Below, piece by piece: positions 26,588 through 34,853 of a stretch of 64,000 nucleotides of DNA. The notes beneath the pieces are model-generated. The model was not told the origin of the DNA. It worked only from the letters and a program-made list of their open reading frames with translations, and did no database searches. The stretch comes from Streptomyces sp. 549 (GTDB taxonomy: Bacteria; Actinomycetota; Actinomycetes; Streptomycetales; Streptomycetaceae), in the NCBI RefSeq assembly GCF_030124175.1, contig NZ_JASKMT010000006.1, positions 186,001 to 250,000 of the forward strand, read 5' to 3'. How positions within the stretch are numbered: position 1 is the first letter of the stretch; the number at the start of each line of letters is the position of its first letter. The position numbers and the translations under genes were made by a program.

Positions 26588-27567
26588 ACCTCATCACCTC
26601 GCGCAGGGTCGTCTTCGTCGGCGGCAAGGGCGGGGTCGGCAAGACGTCCGTCGCCGCAGCGCTCGCCCTCGGCCGGGCCTGGGCGGGCGCCCGCGTGCTG
26701 CTGGTCTCCACCGACCCCGCCCACAACCTCGGCCACCTCTGGGACCGCCCCGTGGGCGACGAGCCCACGCGCCTCGCCGGCCCCGGGGACCTCACCCCCG
26801 GGGCCGGGACGGCGGGGTGCGTCGACGGGCTGGAGATCGACCCGGAGCGCACGGTCGAGCAGCACCTGTCCGCTGTCGCCGGGACGATGCGGCGTCTGCT
26901 CCCCGAGCGGATGCACGCACCGGCCGCCCGGCACCTGGAGCTGGCCCGGCAGGCCCCCGGCACCCACGAGTCGGCGGTGCTGGAGCGGATCGCCGAGGCG
27001 GTGGAGCTCGGGGAGGAGGCGTACGACCTGGTCGTCTTCGACACCGCCCCGTCCGGCCACACGCTGCGGCTGCTCGCACTGCCCGAGCAGCTCACCTCCT
27101 GGACCGAGGCCCTGCTCGCCAACCGTGACCGGTCCGAGCGGTTCGGCGACGCGCTGCGCGGCCTCGGCGGCGGCGAGGAGACCGACCGCGACGCCGAGCT
27201 GCGCCGGATCCTCGTCACCCGGCGCGACCGCTTCGCCCGGCTGCGCGAAGTGGTGACGGACCCGACCAGGACCGGGTTCGTGGTCGTGCTGGCCGCCGAG
27301 CTGCTGCCGATCGCCGAGACCATGGAGGTGTACGACAGACTCACCGGCCTCGGCGTCGACGTGTCCGCTCTCGTCGCCAACCGCCGTTCCCCGGCGGACG
27401 CCGGTGAGCTGCTCGCCCGGCGCCGGGAGCAGGAGGACCGGCACCTCGTCCGACTGCGGCAGCAGATCCCGGACGTACCGCTGCTCGACGTGCCGCTGCT
27501 GCCGGGGGATCTGGTGGGCACCGAGGCACTCGCCGCGCTGGCCGACCGGCTCGGACCCTCCTCCTGA
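26578..27567 (+). CDS. ArsA/Get3-family ATPase
   Basis: A 329-residue cytosolic ATPase of the ArsA/GET3 group. The deviant P-loop GGKGGVGKTSVAAA begins near residue 15. Switch-like STDPAHNLGHLW follows near 44, and the family signature DTAPSGHTLRLL near 155. Get3 delivers tail-anchored proteins and ArsA drives arsenite export, but no arsenic genes are nearby and the protein is single-domain. Start ATG 26578 lies inside the small Cys-Cys gene. The coupling to a transporter suggests a chaperone or energy-coupling role for CstA or its partner (inference). Confidence 0.85.
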   Translation: MLLDLITSRRVVFVGGKGGVGKTSVAAALALGRAWAGARVLLVSTDPAHNLGHLWDRPVGDEPTRLAGPGDLTPGAGTAGCVDGLEIDPERTVEQHLSAVAGTMRRLLPERMHAPAARHLELARQAPGTHESAVLERIAEAVELGEEAYDLVVFDTAPSGHTLRLLALPEQLTSWTEALLANRDRSERFGDALRGLGGGEETDRDAELRRILVTRRDRFARLREVVTDPTRTGFVVVLAAELLPIAETMEVYDRLTGLGVDVSALVANRRSPADAGELLARRREQEDRHLVRLRQQIPDVPLLDVPLLPGDLVGTEALAALADRLGPSS

Positions 27568-27603
27568 GTTCCGGACACCCGGCCCGGCCGGGCCCGTGCG
27601 GGA

Positions 27604-27822
27604 TCAGCCGCGACGGTCCCGGTCCGTCAGCGCGTACGCGGCGAGCAGGCAGAGGGCGCACCCCGGCACCCAGGCGAGCTGGTACCAGTAGAAGAACGGC
27701 GTCCCGGCGAGCATCGGGCTCGCACCGGCGTACCAGGGGACCCACAGCAGGCCTGCGGCGGGCGCGAGAAGCAGTACGGCGATCGCGACGCGCCGCAGCC
27801 GCTGAGGACCCCTACGCCCCAT
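27604..27822 (-). CDS. DUF3311 small membrane protein
   Basis: A 72-residue protein with two hydrophobic helices (VAIAVLLLAPAAGLLWVPWY and FFYWYQLAWVPGCALCLLAA). The FYWYQL core marks DUF3311, a family normally encoded just upstream of and co-directional with an SSS monocarboxylate symporter. Here it points away from the symporter at 27991, so the two are divergent. The start is ATG 27822, with a GAGAGGAG ribosome binding site. It probably forms a complex with or stabilises the symporter (inference from family context). Confidence 0.8.
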   Translation of the reverse strand: MGRRGPQRLRRVAIAVLLLAPAAGLLWVPWYAGASPMLAGTPFFYWYQLAWVPGCALCLLAAYALTDRDRRG

Positions 27823-27990
27823 GACCTGCGCTCCTCTCCCGCTCGATGCCGGTCTGTGCAAGAGTTGCCCAGCCGCCTGAACCGGTTGACAGCAAGTTTC
27901 CACGAGATTTCCCCCCGGTTCCCCTGTCCTCCGGACAGGCCCCCGGCGCAACTCTTCTGCGAGGGCACAGGCACGCAAGGACGGTGACCC

Positions 27991-29547
27991 ATGGCCGACG
28001 TCGCCATGACCGCGACGTTCCTCGCCGTGATCGGCGGAGCGTCACTGCTCGCCATGACCGCGCGCCGCCTGCACCCCAATGACAAGCTGCCCTCGCTGGA
28101 GGGCTGGGCGCTGGCCGACCGCAGCCTCGGCCCCGTCTGGACCTGGCTGCTGCTCGGCGGCACGATCTTCACCGCCTACACCTTCACCGCCGTCCCCGGA
28201 CTGGCGTACGGCAACGGCGGCGCCGCCTTCTTCGCGGTGCCGTACACGGTGATCGTCTGCCCGATCGCCTTCGTCCTGCTGAGCCGCCTGTGGACCGTGG
28301 CCCGCCGGAACGGCTACGTCACCGTCGCCGACTTCGTACGCGGACGCTACGGGTCGCCGCCGCTGGCCCTGGTGGTCGCGCTGACCGGCATCCTGGCGAC
28401 CATGCCGTATCTGGCGCTTCAACTGCTCGGCATACGCGCGGTGCTGACCGCCGGCGGCGTGTACCCGCAGGGGGCGGCCGGCGCCCTGGTGATGGTGGCG
28501 CTGTTCGCGGGGCTCGCGGTGGCCACCTACCGGCACGGGCTGCGCGCCCCCACCGTCATCTCCGCGCTCAAGGCGGTGGCGGTCTTCGTCTCCCTGACCG
28601 CCGTGTGCTGGCTGGTCCTGGAGCGGCTCGGCGGGCCCGGCGCCGTGTTCGAGGGCGCGGCCCGGCGGCTCGGCGGCACGGACGTGGCCCACTCCCCCCT
28701 GCTCCTGTCCCCCGAGCAGCAGCCCGCCTACGCCACACTCGCCCTCGGCTCCGCGCTTGCCCTGCTGATGTACCCCCACGTGCTCACCGCCGCCTTCGCC
28801 GCCGACAGCCCGCGCACCCTGCGCAAGGTGAGCGTGGCGCTTCCCGCCTGGACGGGGCTCCTCGCACTGTTCGGATTCCTGGGTATCGCCGCGCTCGCGG
28901 CGGGAGTGCGGGCACCTCTGGGAGGCGCCGAGTCCGCCGTGCCGATGCTGGTCGACCAGCTGATGCCGGGGGCGCTGGCCGGGCTGGTGTTCGGCGCGAT
29001 CACCGTGGGGGCGCTCGTCCCGGCCGCCGTGATGTCCATCGCGGCGGCCACCAGCTTCGTACGCAACGTGTACGTCGAGTACGTCCACCCCACCGCCACG
29101 CCCAAGCGCCAGGTGCGCATCGCCAAGGCGGTGTCGCTCACCGCCAAGGTGGGCGCGGTGGCCTTCGTGTTCGGCCTGCGCGACCAGGACGCCATCAACC
29201 TCCAGCTCCTCGGCGGGGTCTGGATTCTGCAGATCTTCCCCGCGGTGGCCGTGGGGCTGTTCACCGCGCGGCTGCATCCGCGGGCACTGCTCGCCGGGTG
29301 GGGCGTGGGCATGGTCGCCGGGACCTTCATGGTCGTGCGCGAAGGGTTCTCCCCCCTCGTGCCGCTGGGCTCCGGACCGCTGGAGATCTACGCGGGGCTT
29401 GCCGCCCTGCTGCTCAACCTGACCGTCGCCGCGGCCGGGACCGCGGCCCTCGAACGCCTCGGCGTCGCACGCGGCGCCGATCTGACCGGCCTGCCGTCGC
29501 GCCTTACCGCCAGGTGGCGCCCGGAGACAGGAGCAGACAACCCGTGA
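27991..29547 (+). CDS. SSS-family sodium:solute symporter (monocarboxylate permease type)
   Basis: A 518-residue membrane protein with about 13 hydrophobic segments. GWALADRSLGPVWTWLLLGG near residue 36 and GNGGAAFFAVPYTVIV near 75 are typical of the MctP-like group that takes up lactate, pyruvate or acetate. The ATG start follows GGACGGTGA, with moderate complementarity. Its stop overlaps the start of a sigma-factor gene (GTGA), linking transport with transcription control. Together with the CstA unit just upstream, this block looks devoted to monocarboxylate uptake. Confidence 0.85.
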   Translation: MADVAMTATFLAVIGGASLLAMTARRLHPNDKLPSLEGWALADRSLGPVWTWLLLGGTIFTAYTFTAVPGLAYGNGGAAFFAVPYTVIVCPIAFVLLSRLWTVARRNGYVTVADFVRGRYGSPPLALVVALTGILATMPYLALQLLGIRAVLTAGGVYPQGAAGALVMVALFAGLAVATYRHGLRAPTVISALKAVAVFVSLTAVCWLVLERLGGPGAVFEGAARRLGGTDVAHSPLLLSPEQQPAYATLALGSALALLMYPHVLTAAFAADSPRTLRKVSVALPAWTGLLALFGFLGIAALAAGVRAPLGGAESAVPMLVDQLMPGALAGLVFGAITVGALVPAAVMSIAAATSFVRNVYVEYVHPTATPKRQVRIAKAVSLTAKVGAVAFVFGLRDQDAINLQLLGGVWILQIFPAVAVGLFTARLHPRALLAGWGVGMVAGTFMVVREGFSPLVPLGSGPLEIYAGLAALLLNLTVAAAGTAALERLGVARGADLTGLPSRLTARWRPETGADNP

Positions 29548-30122
29548 GACGCAGACACACGACCCCCCTGCGGGAACCCTCCACCGCACAGCCGGCCGAG
29601 CCCCTCGCGCCCCCGCCGGCAGATCCGGCCGACCTGGAACGCGAGGCCGGCCTCGCCCGGCTCTTCGAGCTGCACTACTCCTCGATGCTGCGCCTCGCCG
29701 TCCTGCTCGGCGCGGACGACCCGGAGAACGTGGTGGCGGAGGCCTACTACCAGATCTACCGCAGGTGGCGGCGCCTGCGGGACGTCGAGACCGCTGAGGC
29801 GTATCTGCGCTCCACCGTGTGCAACCTGACCCGTATGCGGATACGCCACCTCCAGGTCGCCCGCAAGCACGTGGAGACCCCGACGGACGAGACCGTCGCG
29901 TCCGCCGAGAGCACCGTGCTGCTGCGCGAGGACCAGCGGGTCCTCATCGACGCGCTCCAGCAACTGCCGCCGCGCCAGCGCGAGGCGCTCGTGCTGCGGC
30001 ACTGGCTCGGACTGAAGGAGAGCGAGATCGCCGCCGCGATGGGCATCTCCTGCGGTTCGGTGAAGACACACACCTCACGCGGCACCACCGCGCTGACCCA
30101 GGCCATGGAGGCCCGGCGATGA
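29544..30122 (+). CDS. Sigma-70 family (ECF/SigE-type) sigma factor
   Basis: A 192-residue sigma factor. Region 2 spans about residues 45-105 (LFELHYSSMLRLAVLLGADD, AEAYYQIYRRWRRLRD). Region 4 spans 135-190 (QQLPPRQREALVLRHWLGLK, EIAAAMGISCGSVKTHTSRG). The N-terminal ~30 residues are a Pro-rich tail. It is coupled to the SSS symporter upstream and to a single-pass membrane protein downstream. The downstream protein is the natural candidate for a membrane anti-sigma factor, although it lacks a zinc-binding motif. Confidence 0.85.
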   Translation: MRRRHTTPLREPSTAQPAEPLAPPPADPADLEREAGLARLFELHYSSMLRLAVLLGADDPENVVAEAYYQIYRRWRRLRDVETAEAYLRSTVCNLTRMRIRHLQVARKHVETPTDETVASAESTVLLREDQRVLIDALQQLPPRQREALVLRHWLGLKESEIAAAMGISCGSVKTHTSRGTTALTQAMEARR

Positions 30123-30409
30123 ACAACACCAGTCCGGACCGCACGGAGCGGGAGCTGCGCGAGGCCCTGCAGGCACTGGCCGACGGCGTGCACGCCGCAC
30201 CCGACGCCTACCGCACGGCACGCGGCGAGTGGTTGCGCCGCGAACGCCGACGGCGGCTCGTCCTCGCGGTGCTCATCGCGGTCGTCTTCGCCGCGGCCAC
30301 GCTGATCGGCCTGTGGGTCCTGAACCAGACCCCGTCCACTCAGGGCGTGATCTTCTCCGGCGCCGACGGCCGGCTCAGCCTGGCATCACTCCTGCGGCCA
30401 CACCCCTGA
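30119..30409 (+). CDS. Single-pass membrane protein following the sigma factor (possible anti-sigma)
   Basis: A 96-residue protein: an N-terminal helical, acidic cytoplasmic region (RTERELREALQALADGVHA), a basic stop (RRERRRRL), one transmembrane helix at about residues 42-63 (VLAVLIAVVFAAATLIGLWV) and a short outer tail. It overlaps the sigma gene (ATGA). The topology fits a membrane anti-sigma factor, but there is no HxxxCxxC motif and the family is not one I recognise. Confidence 0.7.
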   Translation: MNNTSPDRTERELREALQALADGVHAAPDAYRTARGEWLRRERRRRLVLAVLIAVVFAAATLIGLWVLNQTPSTQGVIFSGADGRLSLASLLRPHP

Positions 30410-30422
30410 CTGAGGGCGGCGC

Positions 30423-30563
30423 TCACTTCGGGGCGTGATCGCCCACGTAGAACAGCAGCATGACGAAGAAGGCGAAGAGATGGGTGGCGAAGACGTAGAT
30501 GAACACGCGCAGCCAGACGCTGCGCTCCTTCCACCGCTCGGTGCCTGCTCCGTGCTGGGCCAT
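30423..30563 (-). CDS. DUF6126-like tiny membrane protein
   Basis: A 46-residue protein with one helix (LRVFIYVFATHLFAFFVMLL) after a basic N-terminus and a short GDHAPK tail. The ATHLFAFF-x-x-LLFYVG pattern is that of the small Streptomyces DUF6126 proteins. The start is ATG 30563. It converges with the sigma/membrane-protein operon with a 13-bp gap. Function unknown. Confidence 0.65.
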   Translation of the reverse strand: MAQHGAGTERWKERSVWLRVFIYVFATHLFAFFVMLLFYVGDHAPK

Positions 30564-30705
30564 CGCGGGCCGCCCCTCTCCGTGCCGACCCGCGCCACCG
30601 CACCGGGCAGCCGGACGGCGCCCCGCGAGTACGCCACCACGGTGCCACGCCGGTGCGGCGGTCCGTACCCCGGGGCCCGACCCGCTCAGCCGGCCCGCGG
30701 CGGCC

Positions 30706-30744
30706 CAGCCGGCGGCGAGGCGGCTCAGCCGGCGGCGAGGCGGG
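30706..30744. repeat. 20-bp tandem duplication across a stop codon
   Basis: CAGCCGGCGGCGAGGCGGCT at 30706-30725 is repeated at 30726-30744 (19 of 20 bases). The stop codon of the TPR protein (30725-30727) lies at the junction of the two copies. Confidence 0.9.
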
Positions 30745-31948
30745 CGACGCGGAACTGCCGCACCGCATTGCCGAGCATGCCGCCGACCGCCCAGAGCGCG
30801 TGCAGCCCGGTCAGGGCCAACCACCAGCCGGTACCGACCGCGCCCGGCCAGGAGGCCGCCGCCAGCGTGACCACCGCGAACGCCGCGTTGACCGCCGGCT
30901 GCCAGCCCACCGGCCGCAGCGGCGCCACCGCCGTCCGCAGGAAACCGGCGCCGTACCACCAGCGCAGCAGCGCGGCGCCCAGCGCCAGCAGCGCGAGCGA
31001 GGCGAGAGCCGCGGCCAGCACACCCGCCCACGGCCACAGCCTGCCCTCGGCCCCGTAAGCGGCGGCGATGCCGGTGGTGGCGAACGCCGCCAGCGGCACC
31101 AGCGCCACCGCGCCCAGGCCGGCCGTCCGGCGCCGCACCGGATCGGTCTGCCACTCCTCGCGGGCGATCGCCCGCGCCGCCTGGAGCCGGTCGAAGGGCC
31201 GGCCACCGCGGCGCCGGTGCGCCAGCAGCACGACGGCGGCGAAGGCGGCGTGCACCAGCACCACCAGGGCCAGGCCCCACCACAGGTGCACCGTCATCAC
31301 GGCGAGCGGCCCCACCACCAGCACGACCCGCAGCACCGCCTCGGCCCGCAGGCGTCCGCGCCGCGTCGTCTCGCCCTCGGCGCCCAGCACCGACGCGCGC
31401 TGCCGCGCCTCGTCCCGCTCGGCGCGGGCCCGGCGGGCGCCCTCGCCGAAGCGGCCCAGGCCCTGCGGATACCGCTCCAGGGACCGGGCCAGCGCCAGCT
31501 GGGCCTCTCCCTCGTGCGGGGCGAGCGCCACCGCGCGCCGGGCCGCGGCTATGCCCTGCGGCACCCGGCCCAGCTCCACGTACGCGTCGGCGAGCAGCAC
31601 GGGCGGACGCCAGTCGTGCGGGTCGTCGGCCGCCGCCCGGCGGGCGACGGCCAGCGCCCGGTGCTCGTCGCCCAGCGCCAGCAGCACGTGCCCGGCCAGG
31701 CAGAGCAGGTCCAGGCGGCCGGGCACGTCGTCCTGCATGCTCAGCAGCGCCCAGTCCACGGCCTCGCGGCTACGCTGCGGCTCGCCCTTCAGGGCGTTCA
31801 CGTAGGCCCGCAGCAGGTAGCCGCGGCTGCCGGACCGGCGCACCCAGTCGTCGTCGAGCATCGCCTCGGCCTGGCCGAACAGTCCGGCGCCGCACAGCTC
31901 CTGCACGAGCCGCACCCGGTCCTCGTCGGCCAGCTCGCCTTCGGCCAC
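30725..31948 (-). CDS. TPR-repeat membrane protein
   Basis: A 407-residue protein. The first ~165 residues are helical repeats of tetratricopeptide type (AEAMLDDDWVRR, ALAVARRAAADDPHDWRPPV, GIAAARRAVALAPHEGEAQL). After a charged linker, about six hydrophobic segments follow between residues 200 and 390. The start is GTG 31948, preceded by GGGGACGAGG. GTG 32002 is an alternative with a weaker site. The soluble TPR part would face the cytoplasm and bind partner proteins. No specific role is known. Confidence 0.7.
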   Translation of the reverse strand: MAEGELADEDRVRLVQELCGAGLFGQAEAMLDDDWVRRSGSRGYLLRAYVNALKGEPQRSREAVDWALLSMQDDVPGRLDLLCLAGHVLLALGDEHRALAVARRAAADDPHDWRPPVLLADAYVELGRVPQGIAAARRAVALAPHEGEAQLALARSLERYPQGLGRFGEGARRARAERDEARQRASVLGAEGETTRRGRLRAEAVLRVVLVVGPLAVMTVHLWWGLALVVLVHAAFAAVVLLAHRRRGGRPFDRLQAARAIAREEWQTDPVRRRTAGLGAVALVPLAAFATTGIAAAYGAEGRLWPWAGVLAAALASLALLALGAALLRWWYGAGFLRTAVAPLRPVGWQPAVNAAFAVVTLAAASWPGAVGTGWWLALTGLHALWAVGGMLGNAVRQFRVARLAAG

Positions 31949-32060
31949 CCTCGTCCCCTCCGCGTCAGCCCGCCGTGACGACAGGTCGGCCCCCGGGCGC
32001 ACCGAGGCGCGCCGGGGGCCGGTCCGAGCCCTGCGGGTCAGCGTCCGCCGTGGCGTGCGG

Positions 32061-32354
32061 CTACTTCTTGCCGCCGCCCTTGCCGTCCTTGCCCTTGTCG
32101 CCGCCGGAGTTCATGGACTCGTAGATCTCCTTGCACATGGGGCAGACCGGGTACTTCTTCGGGTCCCGGCCCGGCACCCAGACCTTGCCGCAGAGCGCGA
32201 CGACGGGCGTACCGTCGAGCGCGCTGGCCATGATCTTGTCCTTCTGGACGTAGTGGGCGTACCGCTCGTGGTCGCCGTCGCCGTGGGAGACCTGCGGGGT
32301 CGGCTCGACGAGGGTGCCGGTTCCCGTGCCGCGCTCGGGCTCAAGAGTGCTCAT
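32061..32354 (-). CDS. DUF3039 protein
   Basis: A 97-residue protein of the actinobacterial DUF3039 family. The core YAHYVQKDKIMASALDGTPV near residue 33 is followed by ALCGKVW and CPMCKEIYE, giving a C...CxxC set that may bind zinc. The C-terminus is a low-complexity Gly/Lys tail (DKGKDGKGGGKK). Start ATG 32354 is preferred over TTG 32363. Such proteins are conserved near yqgE in Streptomyces; function is unknown. Confidence 0.75.
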   Translation of the reverse strand: MSTLEPERGTGTGTLVEPTPQVSHGDGDHERYAHYVQKDKIMASALDGTPVVALCGKVWVPGRDPKKYPVCPMCKEIYESMNSGGDKGKDGKGGGKK

Positions 32355-32439
32355 GGAATCCAAGGGTACTCAAGCCGGGTTGGCCGCGTCCGCACCCCGC
32401 GCCCCGACTCCGCCCGGGGCGTCCCGGCGCCGGACGGGC

Positions 32440-33000
32440 TCAGTTGAGGGTGGCGTCGTCCGGGTAGGTGGCGACCATGGCCAGTTCGCTGCGCTGTCGG
32501 CGCAGCACCGCGCGCCACAGGCGTTCGGGGGACGGCGAGGAGACGTCGCCCGGCTCGGACTCCACCACGTACCAAGCGCCCTCGGCCAGCTCGTCCTCCA
32601 GCTGCCCCGGCCCCCAGCCGGCGTATCCGGCGAAGATGCGCAGCGAGCCGAGCGCCGCGGCGAGCTTCTCCGGCGGGGCCTCCAGGTCGACGAGGCCGAT
32701 CGCGCCGTGCACCCGCCGCCAGCCCTTAGGGCCCTCGGCGCCGGGGATGACGGCGACGCCCAGCGCCGCGTCGAGCGAGACCGGGCCGCCCTGGAACACC
32801 ACCCCGGGGTCGTCGGCCAGCGACGCCCAGGGTTCCAGGATGTCGCCGACGCCCACGGGAGTGGGCCGGTTCAGGACCACGCCGAGTGAGCCCTCCTCGT
32901 CGTGGTCGAGGAGGAGCACGACCGCGCGGTCGAAGTTCGGGTCGGCCAGTGCCGGTGTCGCGACCAGCAGCCGTCCGGTGAGCAAGGACGCCTCGGGCAT
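32440..33000 (-). CDS. YqgE/AlgH family protein
   Basis: A 186-residue UPF0301 (YqgE/AlgH) protein. Family hallmarks are LTGRLLVATPALADPNFDRA at the start, then GSLGVVLNRPT near residue 38, VFQGGPVS near 68, and FAGYAGWGPGQLEDEL near 122. The start is ATG 33000. The fold is known but the biochemical role in Actinobacteria is not established. It is upstream-adjacent to and divergent from murA. Confidence 0.88.
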   Translation of the reverse strand: MPEASLLTGRLLVATPALADPNFDRAVVLLLDHDEEGSLGVVLNRPTPVGVGDILEPWASLADDPGVVFQGGPVSLDAALGVAVIPGAEGPKGWRRVHGAIGLVDLEAPPEKLAAALGSLRIFAGYAGWGPGQLEDELAEGAWYVVESEPGDVSSPSPERLWRAVLRRQRSELAMVATYPDDATLN

Positions 33001-33180
33001 GCCCCAATGATCCCGCACGGGGGCGGTTTCCGGGACGCCAACGGGGAGAACCGGGGCCGGTCACCTCACGCGTTCGCCCGCACGCGGAGCGTGGCACCGG
33101 TGCGCGGGTCTACGGATCCGCTGCCGTCGGCCGTTAGCATTCCTTTTGTCCCCAGCCCGCATGTAGAGATCGCGAGTTCC

Positions 33181-34509
33181 ATGACCGGCACCGATGATGT
33201 ACTGCTCGTCCACGGCGGCACCCCGCTCGAGGGCGAGATCCGCGTCCGCGGCGCGAAGAACCTCGTGCCCAAGGCCATGGTCGCCGCCCTGCTCGGCAGT
33301 GAGCCGAGCCGCCTGCGCAACGTGCCCGACATCCGCGACGTTCGGGTGGTGCGCGGCCTGCTCCAGCTGCACGGGGTGACGGTCCGCGGCGGCGAGGAGG
33401 CCGCTGAGCTGGTGCTCGACCCCTCGCACGTGGAGAGCGCCAACGTCGCCGACATCGACGCGCACGCCGGTTCGTCCCGCATCCCGATCCTCTTCTGCGG
33501 CCCGCTGCTGCACCGCCTGGGGCACGCCTTCATCCCCGGTCTGGGCGGCTGCGACATCGGCGGACGGCCGATCGACTTCCACTTCGACGTGCTACGCCAG
33601 TTCGGCGCGGTCATCGAGAAGCGCCCCGAGGGCCAGTACCTGGAGGCACCGCACGGCCTGCGCGGCACCAAGATCAAACTGCCGTACCCGTCGGTCGGGA
33701 CCACCGAGCAGGTGCTGCTGACGGCCGTTCTGGCCGAAGGTGTGACCGAACTCTCCAACGCGGCCGTCGAGCCCGAGATCGAGGACCTCATCTGCGTGCT
33801 GCAGAAGATGGGCGCGATGATCTCGATGGACACCGACCGCACGATCCGCATCACCGGTGTGGACAAGCTCGGCGGCTACAACCACCAGGCGCTGCCCGAC
33901 CGGCTGGAAGCCGCGTCCTGGGCCTGCGCCGCCCTGGCCACCGAGGGCAGCGTGTACGTGCGCGGCGCCGGCCAGCGCGAGATGATGACCTTCCTCAACA
34001 CCTACCGCAGGGTGGGCGGCCAGTTCGAGATCGACAACGACGGCATCCGCTTCTGGCACCCCGGCGGCCCGCTGAAGGCCATCGCGCTGGAGACGGACGT
34101 GCACCCCGGCTTCCAGACCGACTGGCAGCAGCCGCTGGTCGTCGCGCTGACCCAGGCGTCGGGCCTGTCGATCGTGCACGAGACGGTCTACGAGTCCCGG
34201 CTGGGCTTCACCGAGGCGCTCAACCAGATGGGCGCACACATCCAGCTCTACCGCGAGTGCCTGGGCGGCACGCCCTGCCGCTTCGGGCAGCGCAACTTCC
34301 TGCACTCGGCGGTCGTCTCCGGCCCGACCAAGCTCCAGGCCGCCGACCTGGTCATCCCCGACCTGCGCGGCGGTTTCTCGTACCTGATCGCGGCGCTGGC
34401 CGCGCAGGGCACGTCCCGGGTGCACGGCATCGACCTGATCAACCGCGGCTACGAGAACTTCATGGAGAAGCTCCCGGCGCTGGGCGCCAAGGTGGAGCTG
34501 CCCGCCTAG
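33181..34509 (+). CDS. murA: UDP-N-acetylglucosamine 1-carboxyvinyltransferase
   Basis: This 442-residue enzyme catalyses the first committed step of peptidoglycan synthesis, adding enolpyruvate from phosphoenolpyruvate to UDP-GlcNAc in the cytoplasm. The two inside-out a/b domains are seen, with RGAKNLVPKAMVAALL near residue 21. The catalytic loop is GLGGCDIGGRPIDFHF near residue 125; its Cys is the fosfomycin target, unlike the Asp in mycobacteria. The C-terminal RGGFSYLIAALAAQGTSRVH is typical. The start is ATG 33181. A 17-bp terminator stem follows. Confidence 0.95.
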   Translation: MTGTDDVLLVHGGTPLEGEIRVRGAKNLVPKAMVAALLGSEPSRLRNVPDIRDVRVVRGLLQLHGVTVRGGEEAAELVLDPSHVESANVADIDAHAGSSRIPILFCGPLLHRLGHAFIPGLGGCDIGGRPIDFHFDVLRQFGAVIEKRPEGQYLEAPHGLRGTKIKLPYPSVGTTEQVLLTAVLAEGVTELSNAAVEPEIEDLICVLQKMGAMISMDTDRTIRITGVDKLGGYNHQALPDRLEAASWACAALATEGSVYVRGAGQREMMTFLNTYRRVGGQFEIDNDGIRFWHPGGPLKAIALETDVHPGFQTDWQQPLVVALTQASGLSIVHETVYESRLGFTEALNQMGAHIQLYRECLGGTPCRFGQRNFLHSAVVSGPTKLQAADLVIPDLRGGFSYLIAALAAQGTSRVHGIDLINRGYENFMEKLPALGAKVELPA

Positions 34510-34530
34510 GCGGTCCGTCGCTCCCGCGTC

Positions 34531-34569
34531 CCGAAGGGGGCGGTCGCCGTGCGCGACCGCCCCCTTCGG
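34531..34569 (+). terminator. Strong terminator of murA
   Basis: 34531-34547 pairs perfectly with 34553-34569 over 17 bp with a five-base loop, 21 bases after the murA stop. The remaining gap to 34853 contains no gene I can support. Confidence 0.85.
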
Positions 34570-34853
34570 CGTCCCGGCGGCCTGCCGCGCCGCCCCGGCG
34601 GACGCGCCACCGCCGGCCCACCGGAGGCGTCACCTGTATGGACAAGGTGCGCGGGACCCGTCCTGTGCCCACTCCCCCGCGCCGCGCCGTCCCGGACCGT
34701 GAACTGCCTTGCGACCTGGCTCCCTTGGCGGGCCGGATGCGGCTCGCGGTACGGCCGCCGGTTCCCGCCGCCCGCCCGGGTGGGCCCGCCGCTGCACACA
34801 GGTGGCATCATCGGCAGCGGTGTGGCAGGCGGCACGACGATGCGAGGAGCCCC

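Noticed and set aside
26578-27567. Arsenical pump ATPase (ArsA) in an arsenic-resistance operon
   Set aside because: No arsB, arsR, arsC or arsD genes are nearby and the protein has a single ATPase domain; the CstA context is more telling.
24318-27578. 1,086-codon minus-strand open frame opposite cstA and the ArsA-like gene
   Set aside because: Low-complexity antisense translation without a family; the plus-strand genes are certain.
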